From: Bacteroidota bacterium
GTDB taxonomy: Bacteria; Bacteroidota; Bacteroidia; Chitinophagales; Chitinophagaceae
Assembly: GCA_018266555.1 (NCBI GenBank)
Contig: JAFEAF010000019.1
Location: 1 to 64,000, forward strand
DNA: 64,000 nt
Reading direction: 5' to 3'
Below the pieces are notes generated by a model. It was not told the DNA's origin. It worked only from the letters and a program-made list of their open reading frames with translations, and did no database searches. The position numbers were made by a program, and so were the translations under genes. Numbering within the stretch: the stretch's first letter is position 1; every line of letters starts with the position of its first letter. This document shows positions 45,167-55,045 of the stretch, piece by piece.

Positions 45167-45886
45167 TTGAATATCCAGATTTTCATACCGTGTTTTGTTG
45201 ATCAGCTGTTTCCACAGACTGCTTTCAATATGATCAAAGTACTCGAAAGGGCTGGCTGCAATGTGTCTTATAATACATCACAAACCTGTTGCGGGCAGCC
45301 GGCTTTCAATGCCGGTTTTTGGGATGATGCTAAGCCTGTTTGTTCTAAATTTATTCGTGATTTTTCCGGTTCTGATTTCATTGTAGCTCCCAGTGCCAGC
45401 TGTGTAGGCTTTGTTCGTAATTATTATGGGAAACTATTTGATAATTCTTCCCTTCGTCATGAAGTCATAGATCTGGGAAACAGGATTTTCGAGTTTTCAG
45501 AATTTATGATTAAGAAATTAGGCGTGGAAGATGTAGGAGCTGAATTAAACGGTAAAGCTACTTACCATGATAGCTGCGCCGGATTGCGTGAATGCAGGAT
45601 CAAAGCAGAGCCGAGAAAATTATTATCCAAAGTAAAAGGCCTGCAGATAACTGAAATGAATGATGTAGAAACCTGTTGCGGTTTTGGCGGCACTTTCGCT
45701 GTAAAGTTTGAAGCCATCTCTATCGGAATGGGAGAGCAAAAAGTAGAAAACGCATTGGCCACCGGCGCTGAATATCTTATCTCCACAGATCTTTCCTGCC
45801 TGATGCACTTACAGGGCTATATCAAAAACAAAGGCTATTCCTTACAAACACTTCATTTGGCTGATGTACTGGCATCAGGCTGGTGA
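45167..45886 (+). CDS. LutA/YkgE-type CCG-domain (Fe-S) oxidoreductase subunit
   Basis: A 239-residue protein with two CCG domains. The start is taken as the TTG at 45167, since MNIQIFIPCFVDQLFPQTAF is exactly the family start, and codons further upstream are not alike. CCG motif one is TCCGQPAFN with ASCVGFVRNYY; motif two is TCCGFGGTFAVKF with STDLSCLMHLQG, and HDSCAGLREC lies before the second. These Cys bind Fe-S clusters in LutA, GlpC and heterodisulfide reductase subunits. LutA works with LutB and LutC in lactate oxidation; neither is present here. A rare TTG start may keep expression low. Confidence 0.88.
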   Translation: MNIQIFIPCFVDQLFPQTAFNMIKVLERAGCNVSYNTSQTCCGQPAFNAGFWDDAKPVCSKFIRDFSGSDFIVAPSASCVGFVRNYYGKLFDNSSLRHEVIDLGNRIFEFSEFMIKKLGVEDVGAELNGKATYHDSCAGLRECRIKAEPRKLLSKVKGLQITEMNDVETCCGFGGTFAVKFEAISIGMGEQKVENALATGAEYLISTDLSCLMHLQGYIKNKGYSLQTLHLADVLASGW

Positions 45887-45889
45887 CCA

Positions 45890-46669
45890 TCACAACCCAG
45901 AATAATAATCATAACCTCTCTCAAACCAATAATCGGGTGGCCGGCTGTTGGAAAAGAAGATCGTACCGATACGTTTCAGATGTTTGATACCGTATTTTAC
46001 CGGAATGATTAGGCGAAGCGGATAACCCTGGTTCAGTGGCAAGGGTTTCCCATTCATTTCATAAGCTAAAATAGTTTGTGGGTGCATAATGCTCGGCATA
46101 TCAATTCCCACATAATATTTTTTATCCGGTGTACTCATACCTGTATATTTCATTTGTGTTTCGTATGTCAAGCCATAAGCATGTACAAAGTCTGAAAATT
46201 TTACTCCGGCCCAATGCGTAATCTGATTCCAACCTTCTATACATTTAAAGTCGAATACAATTTCGGTTTTTGGTAACTTTTTAATATCATCCATCGTCAG
46301 GCTCAAAGTATCTCCATTTTTTTTAATCACATAGAGCCTCCATGAGGCAGTGTCCAGTATACTTTTTAAACCGAGGTCGCCATTCACCCGAACATTTTTA
46401 ACAGCGTCTTCTACTGAATATTCCCTGGTCAGATGACGATTTGATAAAATCCTTCTGAACAACGATTCATTCATATCTAAAACAGTTCGCAGCGGTTGGC
46501 GGGCACCATTGGCCGATTCTGGCTGGTAACGCAGCCACTTCCATCCATAAAACCCGGCACCCATGAGTATAAAAAAGAAAAAAAATGAGATGATCGTTTT
46601 TTTTACAATCAGTTCATCTGTACTGAGTTTTTTGTTTTTAGTAAATATATTTTTAAAAATATTTGACAT
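45890..46669 (-). CDS. Membrane-anchored molybdopterin oxidoreductase (sulfite-oxidase fold)
   Basis: A 259-residue protein with an N-terminal membrane anchor (about 25-46) and a molybdopterin-binding domain of the sulfite oxidase/YedY type. The Mo-ligating Cys is C143 in FKCIEGWNQ; other family motifs are HWAGVKFSDF, YVGIDMPSIMHPQTILAYEMNG, LPLNQGYPLRLIIPVKYGIKH and the Trp in PDYWFERGYDYY. It is exported to face the periplasm, anchored rather than Tat-soluble. The cytochrome b gene two bases upstream is its electron partner. The substrate is unknown; protein methionine sulfoxide repair (MsrP-like) is one option. Confidence 0.87.
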   Translation of the reverse strand: MSNIFKNIFTKNKKLSTDELIVKKTIISFFFFFILMGAGFYGWKWLRYQPESANGARQPLRTVLDMNESLFRRILSNRHLTREYSVEDAVKNVRVNGDLGLKSILDTASWRLYVIKKNGDTLSLTMDDIKKLPKTEIVFDFKCIEGWNQITHWAGVKFSDFVHAYGLTYETQMKYTGMSTPDKKYYVGIDMPSIMHPQTILAYEMNGKPLPLNQGYPLRLIIPVKYGIKHLKRIGTIFFSNSRPPDYWFERGYDYYSGL

Positions 46670-46671
46670 GC

Positions 46672-47361
46672 TTATTTGTTTATAGGCTCTTCAGCAGCTG
46701 ATTCTTCTTTTGTTTTTACTACTTCAAAACCTGTAACCATGGCTCTGAAATTATTCCATCCGGCAAACATGACCTGTATAACATGAATGACAAAAAACAG
46801 CACATAACCAATGGTCAAAGCAAAATGAATAATCCGGGCAAATTTATATCCGCCCATAAGAGTACATAACCAACCCAATTGAGTAGGTTTATAAATAGCA
46901 AGCCCGGTAAGTATAGATCCGAGACCCATAATGATAATAGCGGAATATGCAATTTGCTGCGCCGCATTGTATTTATTTTGTGGCGGCGCCATTTTCCGGA
47001 TATGCAGATCATGCAGCAATACCTGCCAGGCTTCTTTAAATGAATTTTTCCCGGGCAATAAATACTTCCACTCTCCGGATAAAATGGTATAGAGCACATA
47101 TAAAAAACCATTGATAAAAAACAACCACATGAAAACAAAATGATAAGCCATTCCCTCTGCTAAATGAAAAGATATATGCAATGCATCATAAAAAGAATTA
47201 GGGAAAAATTTAAGAAGTAGTGTGCTGCCAAATCCAATTTTATATACATCATTGGCCCAATAGATGAGAAGACCGCTCCAGATCATGATGGCCAGCACCG
47301 GGAAATTTATCCAATGAAACCAGCGAATGGCTAATGGATGTTTTTTTACAATTTTCTTCAT
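46672..47361 (-). CDS. Cytochrome b (hydrogenase/formate dehydrogenase gamma-type)
   Basis: A 229-residue integral membrane cytochrome of the b561/thiosulfate reductase gamma type. The start KKHPLAIRWFHWINFPVLAI gives a haem-binding His; further His occur in the helices SFYDALHISFHLAEGMAYHFVF, IIHFALTIGYVLFFVIHVIQV. Four to five membrane helices are visible. It would pass electrons between the quinone pool and the molybdopterin subunit encoded next, the two genes being two bases apart. Substrate and direction are not readable. Confidence 0.85.
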   Translation of the reverse strand: MKKIVKKHPLAIRWFHWINFPVLAIMIWSGLLIYWANDVYKIGFGSTLLLKFFPNSFYDALHISFHLAEGMAYHFVFMWLFFINGFLYVLYTILSGEWKYLLPGKNSFKEAWQVLLHDLHIRKMAPPQNKYNAAQQIAYSAIIIMGLGSILTGLAIYKPTQLGWLCTLMGGYKFARIIHFALTIGYVLFFVIHVIQVMFAGWNNFRAMVTGFEVVKTKEESAAEEPINK

Positions 47362-47451
47362 TTAAAACACGGGTGAAAGGGAAAGTTAAACAAAATTACA
47401 AGCAAGAATTGAAAAGAATTGTCAGTTTCCTTACAGTTATCTGACTTCAGT

Positions 47452-47459
47452 TAATTTTG
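47452..47459 (+). promoter_or_regulatory. -7 box of the EVE-domain gene
   Basis: TAATTTTG fits TAnnTTTG exactly, 22 bases before the ATG at 47482. Confidence 0.45.
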
Positions 47460-47481
47460 AATATTATAAAAAGTTTATTAT

Positions 47482-47895
47482 ATGGCATACTGGTTAGTAA
47501 AATCAGAACCTTTGGTGTACTCCTGGGAACAGTTTGAAAAAGAAGGTACCACCTGTTGGAGTGGTGTCCGCAATTATGCAGCACGTCTTCATTTGATGAA
47601 TATGAAAAAAGGCGATGAAGTTTTTTTCTATCATAGCAACGAAGGATCTGAAATTATTGGGATAGCAAGGATTACGAAAGAACATTATCATGACCCAACA
47701 ACAACTGATGATCGCTGGGTAGCAGTAGACTTAAATCCTGTCCGGAAATTAAAAAAACCGGTACCTCTCGGATGCATAAAAAAAGATAAACGGCTAAACA
47801 GTATGTCTCTTGTCCGAATTGGAAGATTGTCTGTACAACCTGTAAGTAATATGGAATGGGCAGTAGTTTTGGAATTAGCCGGGGAAAAAAAATAG
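47482..47895 (+). CDS. EVE-domain protein
   Basis: A 137-residue stand-alone EVE domain (PUA-like fold). Family motifs are AYWLVKSEPLVYSWEQF at the start, TCWSGVRNYAARLHLMNMKKGD (the aromatic cage and basic strand), EVFFYHSNEGSEIIGIARI and the closing LVRIGRLSVQPVSNMEW. EVE domains bind modified bases such as 5-methyl- or hydroxymethyl-cytosine and are linked to DNA or RNA modification and to defence. No restriction genes are beside it, so a housekeeping RNA/DNA role is equally possible. Confidence 0.88.
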   Translation: MAYWLVKSEPLVYSWEQFEKEGTTCWSGVRNYAARLHLMNMKKGDEVFFYHSNEGSEIIGIARITKEHYHDPTTTDDRWVAVDLNPVRKLKKPVPLGCIKKDKRLNSMSLVRIGRLSVQPVSNMEWAVVLELAGEKK

Positions 47896-48009
47896 AGTTT
47901 TTCACATTTGTTTGAAACATTTCATATTAGTATTAAAATTTATCCGTACATTAATCGCCGTATTTGGTATTGACTATTTTTATTTTATTCCTTAACTAAA
48001 ACATTTTTT

Positions 48010-48636
48010 ATGTCAAATCTTGAACAAAGAATGGAAAAGCTTGAAAAAAAACTTCGCTTATATCAAATAGCTTTTATTTCTATTCTCCTTGCTGGAGGAT
48101 TTCTAGTTGTAAGTGGATTTAATAAAAAAAACCAGGTCCCCGATTTAATACAGGCTAAAGCCTTCCAGGTGGTGGATGACCAGGGCCGGGCATTGGTTTC
48201 ATTAAAAAAAGATAATAATAATAATGCCGGGAATATACGTTTGTATGATCAAAACGGGACAACCTTGTTAGACATTTACCAGAATGACGCAGGCGCCGGT
48301 GCCCTGTTACTGAAATCAAAAAATTCTAAAAATACTTGTTATATCGGCTCATATAATAATGGCTCTGGACAAATCAAAGTATATAACTCCAATGAAAAAG
48401 CAGTGGACGAAATAGGATCTACAACAAGTGATAATGGTTATTTTGGAGTAAATAATTTTGAAGGGAACAATATTTTATCTGTCACTTCTTCGAAAAATGC
48501 TGACGGAATCGTTTCCGTTTTTAACCGCAATAAAAATCGCATTTGTGTATTAGGACCGGATGATAATGGGAATGGAGTACTCAACGTTTTAAACAGCTCG
48601 GGGCAAAACATGAATGGAGTTTGGCCTAAACAATAA
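48010..48636 (+). CDS. Membrane-anchored beta-repeat protein, unknown function
   Basis: A 208-residue protein: a short coiled coil (MSNLEQRMEKLEKKLRLYQI), one membrane helix (19-40), and a periplasmic part of repeated short beta units of 20-25 residues (FQVVDDQGRALVSLKKD, IRLYDQNGTTLLDIYQN, IKVYNSNEKAVDEIGST, VSVFNRNKNRICVLGPD). The repeat suggests a beta-helix or roll. Asn and Gly are abundant. I do not recognise a named family. It is a single gene between the EVE and sirtuin genes, with its own start and no overlap. Confidence 0.65.
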   Translation: MSNLEQRMEKLEKKLRLYQIAFISILLAGGFLVVSGFNKKNQVPDLIQAKAFQVVDDQGRALVSLKKDNNNNAGNIRLYDQNGTTLLDIYQNDAGAGALLLKSKNSKNTCYIGSYNNGSGQIKVYNSNEKAVDEIGSTTSDNGYFGVNNFEGNNILSVTSSKNADGIVSVFNRNKNRICVLGPDDNGNGVLNVLNSSGQNMNGVWPKQ

Positions 48637-48696
48637 CTTCTTGATTCAATTTGTATAAAAGTTATCTTTTACAGATGTATGGGATAACTTTATTTT

Positions 48697-49386
48697 ATGC
48701 CTAAAAAAAGAATTGTTGTATTGACAGGAGCCGGCATCAGTGCCGAAAGCGGATTGAAAACTTTTCGAGACAGCGATGGGTTATGGGAAGGATATAATAT
48801 TGAAGATGTGGCCACACCCCGTGCCTGGAAAAAGAATCCTCAACTTGTGTTGGACTTTTATAATATGCACCGCAAAAATGTGGCCGACGCCAAACCTAAT
48901 GCGGCACATTTCGGTTTGGCAGAACTTGAAAAAGATTTTGATGTTACAATCATTACTCAGAACATAGACGACCTTCATGAAAGAGCAGGATCAACCAATG
49001 TCATTCACCTGCACGGAGAAATTTTCAAAATGTGCAGTGAAAAAAATAAAAACATTGTTCAGGAAATAAGAAAAGATATACACCTGGGTGATCTGGCGGA
49101 GGATGGAGAACAATACCGCCCTTTCATTGTTTGGTTTGAAGAATCCGTGCCGAAGATCGAAGAAGCAATACCGGTAATAAGCGATGCGGATATTTTTGTA
49201 GTGGTAGGAACATCCCTGGTTGTTTATCCTGCTGCCGGCTTGGTGAATTATGCCGGTTGGGAAATTCCAAAATTCATCATTGATAAAAAAATACCTTACA
49301 CATCTTCCGTTAAAAATTTGAGTGCCATTGAAAAACCGGCCACAGAAGGAGTAGGAGATTTGAAAAAAATTTTATATGCCGGCTAA
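48697..49386 (+). CDS. cobB: Sirtuin (NAD-dependent protein deacylase), zinc-free type
   Basis: A 229-residue sirtuin of CobB-like length. The NAD site GAGISAESG (11-19), the QNID (88-91) and the catalytic H106 in HLHGE are present, and the C-terminal GTSLVVYPAAGLV is typical. The usual four zinc Cys are absent; only C113 remains. Class III desuccinylases have YxxR; here the Tyr is Y55 in FYNMHRK with His 58 at the Arg position and Arg 59 next. Deacetylase or deacylase activity is inferred. It converges with the saccharopine-dehydrogenase-like gene. Confidence 0.88.
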   Translation: MPKKRIVVLTGAGISAESGLKTFRDSDGLWEGYNIEDVATPRAWKKNPQLVLDFYNMHRKNVADAKPNAAHFGLAELEKDFDVTIITQNIDDLHERAGSTNVIHLHGEIFKMCSEKNKNIVQEIRKDIHLGDLAEDGEQYRPFIVWFEESVPKIEEAIPVISDADIFVVVGTSLVVYPAAGLVNYAGWEIPKFIIDKKIPYTSSVKNLSAIEKPATEGVGDLKKILYAG

Positions 49387-49398
49387 TAACAACTTTCC

Positions 49399-50904
49399 CT
49401 ATTTCCATTCTTCATGAAATATCACATCATTCGATTCCAGTTCTTTCAACACCGGCTCATAAATTTCTTTTGAAGTTGGGATATGAAGCCCAGTTATTTT
49501 AATCTTTCCATTCAAAATAAGTTTTGCCGCAATTCCCAATGGCAATCCTACCGTTTTTGCCATAGCAGTATGCAGGTTGTCTTCGCCTTTTACAATTAAT
49601 AGGCTGCTGGCTTCAGATTTTTTATCACCAATCAGGTACTCAAATTCATGAAGCATAACAATCATGTCTTTGTCATAGGGCCGCAATGCCATTTTTTTTT
49701 CAATTGCAAATTGCAGAATGTCTGCAGGACTGCACAGTCCTTTATTTATTAAAGTTTCTTTATCATCCAGGCCAAGGAAAAAAAGTTGTTTAAGCGTCAG
49801 GTTAGCTTCATGCATATTATGAGCAACAAATGCAGCTGCATTATTTTTCACTTTCTCAATTTCAATAGTTTCAAGATTGCCTTGTTCATCAGCAGCCATA
49901 AAGGATTCCGGTAAAGGCTGATCTTCGTCTTCGGCTAACTTTTCCGCTTTCATTAGTTTCATCAGGTTTTCCAGCATGTCTTTCGTTTTATCAAACCGTT
50001 CTTTCATTTTTTCTTCCAGCCATTCGCCAAAGCCATTTTTATCCATGTGTTCTTTAAATACCTGTTGCAGGCTTTTCCCGGTAGTATCGTATTGTGCTGT
50101 TTCATCTGTCAATTTCAGATCAATAATATTTTTCCAGCCATACATAAAATCAGGATGACGCAATGTGGTGCGGATAAAAGTATCGGCAGTTTGCAACCCG
50201 TATAATTCGCTATACCGAAGCGAGTCCCTGTTTGGATAATAACTTAAAAAACCGATTCCAGGGATTTCTAACATTCTTTCCCCTCTGAATATTTCATCAT
50301 AAGATATTTTTTTTTCAATACCATTTTCCCTGAAAAGAGCTCCTGCCTTACCGGCTAAAACAACATTTCTTGAGTTCCAGCTAATTTTATAATGCCAGGG
50401 ATTGTCATCACTTTCCGGAGCCACCAACCCACCGCAATGAGATCTGAAAGAAACAATCTGACCACCTTTTTCATGAATGGAATCAATAACTTTCATGGCG
50501 CTCATGTGATCAATGCCCGGATCAAGTCCCATTTCTCCAAGAAATAATAATTTTCTTTTTTCAATTTCCGTACGTAATTCTTGAATGTGCTCATCTATGT
50601 AGGATGCTGTAAGTAAATTTTTATTGCAGGCCACACAGTCTTGTGCTACCAGGTAATGAAGAACTGCCGGCAGAAGGGAGATAACAATATCAGAATGCCT
50701 TATATGGTGCAGTCGTTCTTCTGAGTTTAGTATGTCAAAAGATATTGCATTTGCCCTTCCTGCATTTCCAATTTTGGATTGAGCAAGCCTTAAATCTGCA
50801 TCCACTACAGTCAGCTTCCAGTTTTCCTGCAATGAGTTTTTGATAATATAGTCTATTAATACCGTTGCTGACCTGCCGGCGCCAAACAATAAAATATGCT
50901 GCAT
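49399..50904 (-). CDS. Saccharopine dehydrogenase-like enzyme
   Basis: A 501-residue NAD(P)-dependent enzyme. The N-terminal Rossmann fold starts ILLFGAGRSATVLIDYI and the C-terminal part has the saccharopine dehydrogenase domain: LGEMGLDPGIDHMSAM, FRSHCGGLVAPESDDNPW, RNVVLAGKAGALF and LHEFEYLIGDKK near the end. This fits the saccharopine dehydrogenase (LYS9-type) layout, the enzyme that splits saccharopine in lysine breakdown. A lysine 2-oxoglutarate reductase partner is not in the window, so the substrate is inferred. Length is slightly above the usual 400-450. Confidence 0.85.
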   Translation of the reverse strand: MQHILLFGAGRSATVLIDYIIKNSLQENWKLTVVDADLRLAQSKIGNAGRANAISFDILNSEERLHHIRHSDIVISLLPAVLHYLVAQDCVACNKNLLTASYIDEHIQELRTEIEKRKLLFLGEMGLDPGIDHMSAMKVIDSIHEKGGQIVSFRSHCGGLVAPESDDNPWHYKISWNSRNVVLAGKAGALFRENGIEKKISYDEIFRGERMLEIPGIGFLSYYPNRDSLRYSELYGLQTADTFIRTTLRHPDFMYGWKNIIDLKLTDETAQYDTTGKSLQQVFKEHMDKNGFGEWLEEKMKERFDKTKDMLENLMKLMKAEKLAEDEDQPLPESFMAADEQGNLETIEIEKVKNNAAAFVAHNMHEANLTLKQLFFLGLDDKETLINKGLCSPADILQFAIEKKMALRPYDKDMIVMLHEFEYLIGDKKSEASSLLIVKGEDNLHTAMAKTVGLPLGIAAKLILNGKIKITGLHIPTSKEIYEPVLKELESNDVIFHEEWK

Positions 50905-50976
50905 AAAAAAGATCAGGGTTAAATCAAAAAGGGAAATTAGGATATTTATTCAAACCCTGGTAGTTAAGAAAATTTC

Positions 50977-52236
50977 TTACAAACCTGCTGTTTGATTATT
51001 TAGTTCTTTGGATTCGATTTTAATAATTTTAAATGCCACTTTGATACCCCGATTGGATGGAGGAATGGCAATCGTCAATGACCCTTTGGGTGCTATGGAT
51101 TGAAATGAAATATTTTCAGTTTTTAGTGGTTGTTCACTTGGTTTTAAATACTGTAAAGCCACCACTACGTTATCGAGAATATATTTTGAATTATTGGTCA
51201 CAGTTAATTGTAAATCACGAATACCGCCAAAAACCCCTCTTTTATAATCATTCCCTTGCACGGAAACGAGTTTTGAAATATCTGACTGGGAAACCGAAAC
51301 TGATTCATCATTAGTTTCACGGCTCTTTTTAATTCGTTCCCCGGTTACAGAATTCACTTCTACTGAAGGTGTATTCTGATCGAAGGACATTTCCTTTTTA
51401 GCAGTCGTGATTTTTTCAGAATTAAGCGAACCCGAATTATTTTTTGAAGTATTGCTTTTTACTGAGAATAATATTGTTTTTTTTTCGACCAATTCCTTTT
51501 TTTCTTCTGTATTTGAAGCCATGAGAGGTAATTGTTGCTGAGTCGTCAATTCAGAAGTATTGTTCCCGGATGATGTTTGAATTTGCATTTGTTCAGGTGT
51601 CTGAACCGAAGCAGAAGACTGCAAAGATTTTATGGGCTGCTCTGCAATATATTTTTTTGACGTTTTAGATTTTAATGTAAACCCGATTAAAATGCCCAAT
51701 GCCAACACATAAATAAAAACTGATGCCCGTTTGAGATTTTTTATCAGAAAATTTTTCCGTGCTGCTTTTTGTTTTCGGTGCTGTAAAGTTTTTATATACT
51801 TGTCTTTGATCTCATCCAGCGGTTGAGAATATTTCACTTCAGCAGCTACCGGATTTTCTGTGACATTAATTGTTTTTACTCTTTGAAAGGATTTTTCCCC
51901 GTGGTTTATTATTGTATTTTCTGCCTCAGCTATTTCCTTTTTAGGGGACGGCATTGTTACAAACACTGCTTTTTTTAAAGCCATTGCTCCATTGGTATCA
52001 CCCTGGATTTCCAGAGATTTTTCCTCAGACTTTTTTTTATAAAACCTGTCAAAAGGTTGTTCCTCTATTGCAGGAGCAAAAGTTTTCAATTCTTCCACTT
52101 CACTTGGGTATCTCCAGGCAGCACTTTTACCTTGCACCCAAACGAGATCATAGGCTTTGAGTCCAATATCCAATAATTCTTCCCGTGAATAAGGACCTGA
52201 TTCTTTATTGTTTCTTAACAACAGATAATTTGCCAT
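50977..52236 (-). CDS. GYF_2-like domain membrane protein, unknown function
   Basis: A 419-residue protein. Residues 1-50 (YLLLRNNKESGPYSREELLD, LVWVQGKSAAWRYPSEVEEL) match the GYF_2/DUF4339 domain, a peptide-binding fold. A charged cytoplasmic linker follows, then one membrane helix (about 172-190, ASVFIYVLALGILIGFTL), a long Ser/Thr/Gln-rich periplasmic stretch and a C-terminal beta domain (from about 325: GVFGGIRDLQLTVTNNSKYI). The function is unknown; a scaffolding role is possible. It is a single minus-strand gene, divergent from gyrA. Confidence 0.75.
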   Translation of the reverse strand: MANYLLLRNNKESGPYSREELLDIGLKAYDLVWVQGKSAAWRYPSEVEELKTFAPAIEEQPFDRFYKKKSEEKSLEIQGDTNGAMALKKAVFVTMPSPKKEIAEAENTIINHGEKSFQRVKTINVTENPVAAEVKYSQPLDEIKDKYIKTLQHRKQKAARKNFLIKNLKRASVFIYVLALGILIGFTLKSKTSKKYIAEQPIKSLQSSASVQTPEQMQIQTSSGNNTSELTTQQQLPLMASNTEEKKELVEKKTILFSVKSNTSKNNSGSLNSEKITTAKKEMSFDQNTPSVEVNSVTGERIKKSRETNDESVSVSQSDISKLVSVQGNDYKRGVFGGIRDLQLTVTNNSKYILDNVVVALQYLKPSEQPLKTENISFQSIAPKGSLTIAIPPSNRGIKVAFKIIKIESKELNNQTAGL

Positions 52237-52401
52237 AACCTATAGTAATTGATACTCTTTTTTACAACGAAAAATTACGCCGAAGAGTGCAAATGCAATG
52301 TTATAAAGAAGCCAAAAGTTTCGTTGATAACTAATTCAGAAGAGTGGAAAAAAGGATGTAAAAAACGACTTTTTTTATCAGGTTTTCAGCGTCATTTCCG
52401 G

Positions 52402-52409
52402 TACATTTG
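52402..52409 (+). promoter_or_regulatory. -7 box of gyrA
   Basis: TACATTTG fits TAnnTTTG exactly, 42 bases before the ATG at 52452. No clear -33 TTTG is present at the usual distance. Confidence 0.5.
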
Positions 52410-52451
52410 CAGACTTCAAAAAATCAATTCCAGAAACAGGTAAAATAAGCT

Positions 52452-54992
52452 ATGGACGAGACTTTTCAGCCACAGGAAACCAGTGACAATAACCGAATTA
52501 TCCCGGTAAATATAGAAGAGCAAATGAAGGCTGCTTACATTGACTATTCGATGTCAGTGATTGTAGGCAGGGCATTACCTGACGTTCGGGATGGATTAAA
52601 GCCGGTACATCGCCGCATATTGTTTGCGATGAATGAGCTGGGATTGAATTTTAATAAGCCTTATAAAAAATCTGCCCGTATCGTAGGTGAGGTGTTGGGA
52701 AAATATCATCCCCATGGAGATACTGCTGTGTATGATGCTATGGTCCGTATGGCGCAGGTATGGAGTATGCGTTATACGCTTATAGACGGGCAGGGAAATT
52801 TTGGAAATGAGGATGGTGATGGGCCGGCAGCTATGCGATACACCGAAGCAAGATTGGAACGTCTTGCCGAACACATGCTTGATGACATTGAAAAAGAGAC
52901 AGTGGAGTTTCAACTAAACTTTGATGATTCTGAAAAAGAACCCACTATTTTACCCACCCGCATACCCCAGCTTCTGATCAATGGATCGAGTGGCATTGCT
53001 GTGGGTATGGCAACAAACATAATGCCTCATAATCTCAGCGAGGTCATTGACGGATGTATTGCTTTTATTGATAAGAGAGATATCACAATTGATGAAATGA
53101 TGCAATATGTTAAAGCCCCGGATTTTCCGACAGGAGGAATAATCTACGGCATGGAGGGTGTGAAGGCTGCTATGCATTTTGGAAGAGGCAGGGTAGTACT
53201 TCGGGGAAAATTGCATGTGGATGCAAAAGCAAATGGCAAAGAGCAAATCATCATTACTGAAGTTCCATACCAGGTTAACCGGGACACGCTTACAAACCGG
53301 ATTGGAGAACTGGTAAATGAAAAAGTAATTGATGGTATTGCACACGTAAACAATGAATCCAACAATAAGGAAGGCACCAGGATAGTACTTGATTTAAAAA
53401 GAGATGGGGTAGCAAATGTTATTATCAACCAACTTTATAAACTAACGGAATTACAAACAAGTTTTGGTGTAAATAATGTAGCTCTGGTGAAAGGAAGGCC
53501 CAGAACACTGAATGTGAAAGAAATGATCAGCGAATTTGTGGAATTCCGTCATGAGGTGGTGGTTCGTCGTACCCAATTCGATTTAAGAGAAGCAGAAAAG
53601 AAAGCGCATATCTTACAAGGGTATCTAATTGCTTTAGATCATTTGGATGAAGTAATCAATCTGATCAGAAGTTCTGCAACGCCTGAAATTGCAAAAGAAA
53701 AATTAATCAATGCAGGATGGGGGCTGGATGAAATACAGGCAAAGGCTATCCTGGAATTACGTTTGCAACGCCTCACAGGCATGGAGCGGGAAAAAATAAA
53801 ACAGGAATATGATGAGTTGATGAAAATTATTGCATATCTGAATGATTTACTCAGCGACCAGGTAAAACGATTCGAGGTAATCAAAAAAGAATTGCTGGAA
53901 ATCAAAGAAAAATTTGGAGACGGTAGAAAAACAGAAATTACTTATCTTGATGATGAAGTTAAAATTAAAGACCTGATCAAAGAGGAGGATGTTGTAATCA
54001 CCATTTCCCATTTGGGATATATTAAAAGGACTTCTGCTACTGAATATCGTTCACAGCGCCGGGGTGGCAGGGGAGTGATCGGAGGAAAAACAAGGGAAGA
54101 AGATTATATAGAGCATCTTTTTGTCGCTTCAACGCATCATACAATGCTTTTTTTCACAGAAAAGGGGAGATGCTACTGGCTCAATGTTTATGAAATTCCC
54201 GAAGGAGAAAAAACGGGCAAAGGCAGAGCTATTCAAAACCTGATGCAACTTCCTTCAGACGATAAAGTTCGGGCTATTATTGATGTTAAAGATCTGAAAG
54301 ACGAAGAATTCGTAAAATCACACAACATTGTACTTTGTACCAAAAAGGGAATTATTAAAAAAACGGAGTTGGAGGATTTCAGCAGACCGAGGCAAACAGG
54401 TGTGAATGCCATTACCATAAACGAAGGCGATGAATTGCTTGAAGCAAAAATGACTGACGGAAAATGTGAGATCATGATGGCTGTGAAAAGCGGCAGAGCT
54501 ATTCGTTTTAATGAAACAAAAGTGCGGCCTACAGGTCGTGGTGCTATCGGGGTTGCGGGTATTGAAGTGGATGATGGCGGTGATGAAGTGATCGGATTAA
54601 TTTGTGTAAGCCCGGAAGACCAGGCAGGAAGGACCGTTTTAGTTGTAAGCGAAAAAGGTTTTGGGAAAAGAACTCCTGTTGAAGAATACAGGATGACTAA
54701 TCGAGGAGGGAAGGGGGTGAAGACGATCAATGTAACCGAAAAAACAGGTACTTTAGTAGGCATACTCGCAGTAGCAGAAATGGAAGATCTGATGATAAGC
54801 TGTAAAAGCGGGGTTACGATTCGCATGAAAGTGTCTGATATCAGCGAACAAGGAAGAGCTACGCAGGGTGTAAAACTGATAAAGCTCGATGAAGGCGATG
54901 AGATTGCAGCCATTACACGCCTGAACGATCGTGATGAAAACGGGAATGGAAATGGCAGCGAAAATGAACAGGACGCAACCCCTGAATCATAA
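52452..54992 (+). CDS. gyrA: DNA gyrase subunit A
   Basis: An 846-residue type II topoisomerase subunit that with GyrB introduces negative supercoils. The N-terminal part has [20 protein letters not shown] (29-48), the quinolone region [18 protein letters not shown] (83-100) and the catalytic Tyr Y130 in [11 protein letters not shown]. The C-terminal wheel contains [11 protein letters not shown], the GyrA box that separates GyrA from ParC. The position equal to E. coli Ser83 is Thr91 and that equal to Asp87 is Asp95. The acidic, Asn/Glu-rich end is normal. The promoter has a TACATTTG -7 box. It is followed at 55046 by a secreted TPR protein gene. Confidence 0.96.
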   Translation: MDETFQPQETSDNNRIIPVNIEEQMKAAYIDYSMSVIVGRALPDVRDGLKPVHRRILFAMNELGLNFNKPYKKSARIVGEVLGKYHPHGDTAVYDAMVRMAQVWSMRYTLIDGQGNFGNEDGDGPAAMRYTEARLERLAEHMLDDIEKETVEFQLNFDDSEKEPTILPTRIPQLLINGSSGIAVGMATNIMPHNLSEVIDGCIAFIDKRDITIDEMMQYVKAPDFPTGGIIYGMEGVKAAMHFGRGRVVLRGKLHVDAKANGKEQIIITEVPYQVNRDTLTNRIGELVNEKVIDGIAHVNNESNNKEGTRIVLDLKRDGVANVIINQLYKLTELQTSFGVNNVALVKGRPRTLNVKEMISEFVEFRHEVVVRRTQFDLREAEKKAHILQGYLIALDHLDEVINLIRSSATPEIAKEKLINAGWGLDEIQAKAILELRLQRLTGMEREKIKQEYDELMKIIAYLNDLLSDQVKRFEVIKKELLEIKEKFGDGRKTEITYLDDEVKIKDLIKEEDVVITISHLGYIKRTSATEYRSQRRGGRGVIGGKTREEDYIEHLFVASTHHTMLFFTEKGRCYWLNVYEIPEGEKTGKGRAIQNLMQLPSDDKVRAIIDVKDLKDEEFVKSHNIVLCTKKGIIKKTELEDFSRPRQTGVNAITINEGDELLEAKMTDGKCEIMMAVKSGRAIRFNETKVRPTGRGAIGVAGIEVDDGGDEVIGLICVSPEDQAGRTVLVVSEKGFGKRTPVEEYRMTNRGGKGVKTINVTEKTGTLVGILAVAEMEDLMISCKSGVTIRMKVSDISEQGRATQGVKLIKLDEGDEIAAITRLNDRDENGNGNGSENEQDATPES

Positions 54993-55045
54993 ACTTCATC
55001 TGTTGTAATAAGATGGGAATTTCAAATATTTTAAAAAAAATCACT

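Noticed and set aside
54233-54913. 226-codon minus-strand frame inside gyrA
   Set aside because: Antisense shadow of a strongly conserved gene; Ser/Pro/Ile-rich wording typical of reversed codons.
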